Source: Hippea sp964442345
GTDB taxonomy: Bacteria; Campylobacterota_A; Desulfurellia; Desulfurellales; Hippeaceae
DNA length: 7,561 bases
NCBI GenBank assembly: GCA_964442345.1
Contig: CAYTZD010000058.1
Location: 1-7,561 of the forward strand
Direction of reading: 5' to 3'
How positions within the stretch are numbered: the first letter of the stretch is position 1; each line of letters opens with the position of its first letter. A program made the position numbers and the translations under genes. Positions 6,694 to 7,561 of this stretch are shown here, piece after piece. The notes beneath the pieces were generated by a model that saw only the letters and a program-made list of their open reading frames with translations, ran no database searches and was not told where the DNA came from.

Positions 6694-7455
6694 CTATTTT
6701 ATCATCAAAAACGCTATAGCTATCAAAATCCTGTAAAATCCAAATACTTCAAGTGTATATCTACTTACAAAACTTATAAATGTCTTAACCGCAACTAAAG
6801 CAGAAAAAAACGAAACAACAAACCCAACAGCTATTAGATGCCATTGGGATGTCGTTATAGATAGTCCGCTTTTGTATATATCATAACCCGTTGCTGCAAA
6901 CATCGTTGGTATGGCAAGCAAGAAGGAAAATTCAACGGCTTCTTTTCTTGATAATCCCATAAACATGCCGCCAATTATACTACTTGCAGAACGACTTGTT
7001 CCTGGTATCACAGCCAATGACTGAACAAGACCAATGACTGCGGCTTTTTTGTAAGATAGTTTATCAATTGTTTTATCCGTTGGGTGTTTCTTGAAGTATC
7101 TCTCTATAAAAATGAGAAGTATGCCGCCAACGGCCAGAGACCACACAACAATATGCGGGTTAAACAGATACTCCTTTATCATTTTGTAAAGCAAAAAACC
7201 AACTATGCCAGTTGGTATAAATGCGGCTATTATTCTAAACCATAGATTCAAATCTCTTTTTAATCTATTGAAATACAAAAAAACAACACTCAAAATGGCT
7301 CCAAGTTGAATAACAATCTCGAAAGTCTTGGTAAAGTCTGTCTGTGGAATACCCAATAGTTTGCTTGCAAGTATTAGATGTCCAGTTGATGAGATAGGCA
7401 GAAATTCTGTTAAACCTTCTATAATCCCCAAAATCACAGCATCGATTAAATTCAC
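6694..7455 (-). CDS. uppP: Undecaprenyl-diphosphatase (BacA/UppP)
   Basis: This integral membrane enzyme converts undecaprenyl diphosphate to undecaprenyl phosphate, the lipid carrier for peptidoglycan and other envelope glycans; overproduction gives bacitracin resistance in known members. The 253-residue length is slightly short of the usual 260-275. The family signatures are intact: an (E/Q)xxxE motif as E13-E17 (EGLTEFLP), followed by ISSTGHL with H26, and the P-loop-like PGTSRS at 151-156 with R155. These match the catalytic Glu, His and Arg residues known in E. coli BacA. Further conserved patches are FSFLLAIPT (176-184) and FGFYRI near the end. Several hydrophobic segments fit seven or eight membrane helices. 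It starts with GTG. The gene sits 6 bases after a probable transporter gene and 12 bases before a nucleotide-sugar dehydrogenase, consistent with an envelope-glycan context. Confidence 0.95.
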   Translation of the reverse strand: MNLIDAVILGIIEGLTEFLPISSTGHLILASKLLGIPQTDFTKTFEIVIQLGAILSVVFLYFNRLKRDLNLWFRIIAAFIPTGIVGFLLYKMIKEYLFNPHIVVWSLAVGGILLIFIERYFKKHPTDKTIDKLSYKKAAVIGLVQSLAVIPGTSRSASSIIGGMFMGLSRKEAVEFSFLLAIPTMFAATGYDIYKSGLSITTSQWHLIAVGFVVSFFSALVAVKTFISFVSRYTLEVFGFYRILIAIAFLMIK

Positions 7456-7461
7456 CGTTTT

Positions 7462-7468
7462 TCACCTT
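7462..7468 (-). promoter_or_regulatory. Ribosome binding site for uppP (decides a GTG start)
   Basis: On the minus strand AAGGTGA lies 6 bases before the GTG at 7455-7453. It overlaps the last codons and stop of the upstream gene. The in-frame TGA at 7464-7462 closes the uppP frame just upstream, and no ATG lies between it and the conserved N-terminal EGLTEF motif, so GTG is the only sensible start. Confidence 0.6.
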
Positions 7469-7561
7469 CTTGACTTTAATGTTTGAACAAAACCACCAGC
7501 AACAATTAAAGCGCCACCCGTTAGTTTATAAAAATCAGGTGTATCTTTAAAGAAAATAAAT
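7462..7561 (-). CDS. C-terminal tail of a probable EamA/DMT-family transporter (partial)
   Basis: Only the last 32 codons and the TGA stop (7464-7462) lie in the window; the rest is beyond the right edge. The readable tail begins FIFFKDTPDFYKLTGG and continues with a hydrophobic, Gly/Ala-rich stretch (GGALIVAGGF) and a short basic end (LKSRR). This resembles the last transmembrane helix of EamA/DMT transporters, where a 'FF.E.p...Y...G..LI..G' pattern precedes a positively charged cytoplasmic end. The family exports or imports small metabolites; the substrate cannot be inferred here. The stop lies 6 bases before the uppP start, and the uppP Shine-Dalgarno overlaps the final codons, so the two genes are probably co-transcribed and translationally linked. 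The family call rests on a short stretch and is moderate at best; another multi-helix membrane protein is possible. Confidence 0.5.
   Translation of the reverse strand, partial: FIFFKDTPDFYKLTGGALIVAGGFVQTLKSRR

Noticed and set aside
7265..7465. An alternative minus-strand frame of 66 codons overlapping the start of uppP.
   Set aside because: It is out of frame with uppP, whose EGLTEF and GHL motifs lie in the same region, and its own translation is Cys/Arg/Ser-rich with no family resemblance.
1..7561. A search by eye for CRISPR repeats, tRNA or rRNA genes, insertion-sequence ends, riboswitches and phage or toxin genes.
   Set aside because: Nothing was found. Almost every base is occupied by conserved housekeeping or lipid-related coding sequence, and no regularly spaced repeats or long inverted repeats were seen.

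Overview
The window holds one dense, co-directional block of genes, all on the minus strand. It reads from an upstream gene cut by the right edge (about 7561) down to a gene ending at 52. There are ten protein genes (nine complete, one partial), no RNA genes, no mobile elements, no CRISPR array, and no non-coding stretch longer than about 50 bases. Every junction is tight: four 4-base ATGA stop/start overlaps (906-909, 1754-1757, 3738-3741, 4301-4304), overlaps of 11 and 13 bases, and gaps of 1, 6 and 12 bases. I see no convincing promoter inside, so I infer a single polycistronic transcript that starts beyond the right edge.

In transcription order the genes are: the C-terminal tail of a probable EamA/DMT-type membrane transporter; uppP (undecaprenyl-diphosphatase); a UDP-HexNAc-type nucleotide-sugar 6-dehydrogenase; xseB (exonuclease VII small subunit); ispA (farnesyl diphosphate synthase); hisB (imidazoleglycerol-phosphate dehydratase); mtaB (tRNA t6A methylthiotransferase); an RNase Z-like metallo-beta-lactamase-fold hydrolase; a diacylglycerol-kinase-family lipid kinase; and a PAP2/AUR1-like membrane phosphatase. 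The left 51 bases hold no minus-strand gene. They contain a weak hairpin that could end transcription in both directions and possibly the last codons of a convergent gene.

The organism is a bacterium. The DNA is visibly AT-rich, with many Lys, Ile (often ATA) and Glu residues. Tight Shine-Dalgarno-led operon packing and the xseB-ispA pair are typical of Proteobacteria and their relatives. My guess is an AT-rich Desulfurella/Hippea-like or Campylobacterota-like lineage, at low confidence and not proven by anything in the window.

Functionally, several genes converge on isoprenoid and lipid-linked envelope chemistry. IspA makes the C15 precursor of undecaprenyl diphosphate, UppP dephosphorylates that carrier, the dehydrogenase makes a UDP-HexNAc uronate of the kind built into surface polysaccharides, and the lipid kinase and PAP2 protein add or remove phosphate on membrane lipids. 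hisB, mtaB and xseB are housekeeping passengers. I find no clearly undescribed system. The points most worth a second look are the lipid kinase / PAP2 / UppP / IspA grouping, the altered GGDGT motif of the lipid kinase, and hisB occupying the slot after ispA where dxs often sits.
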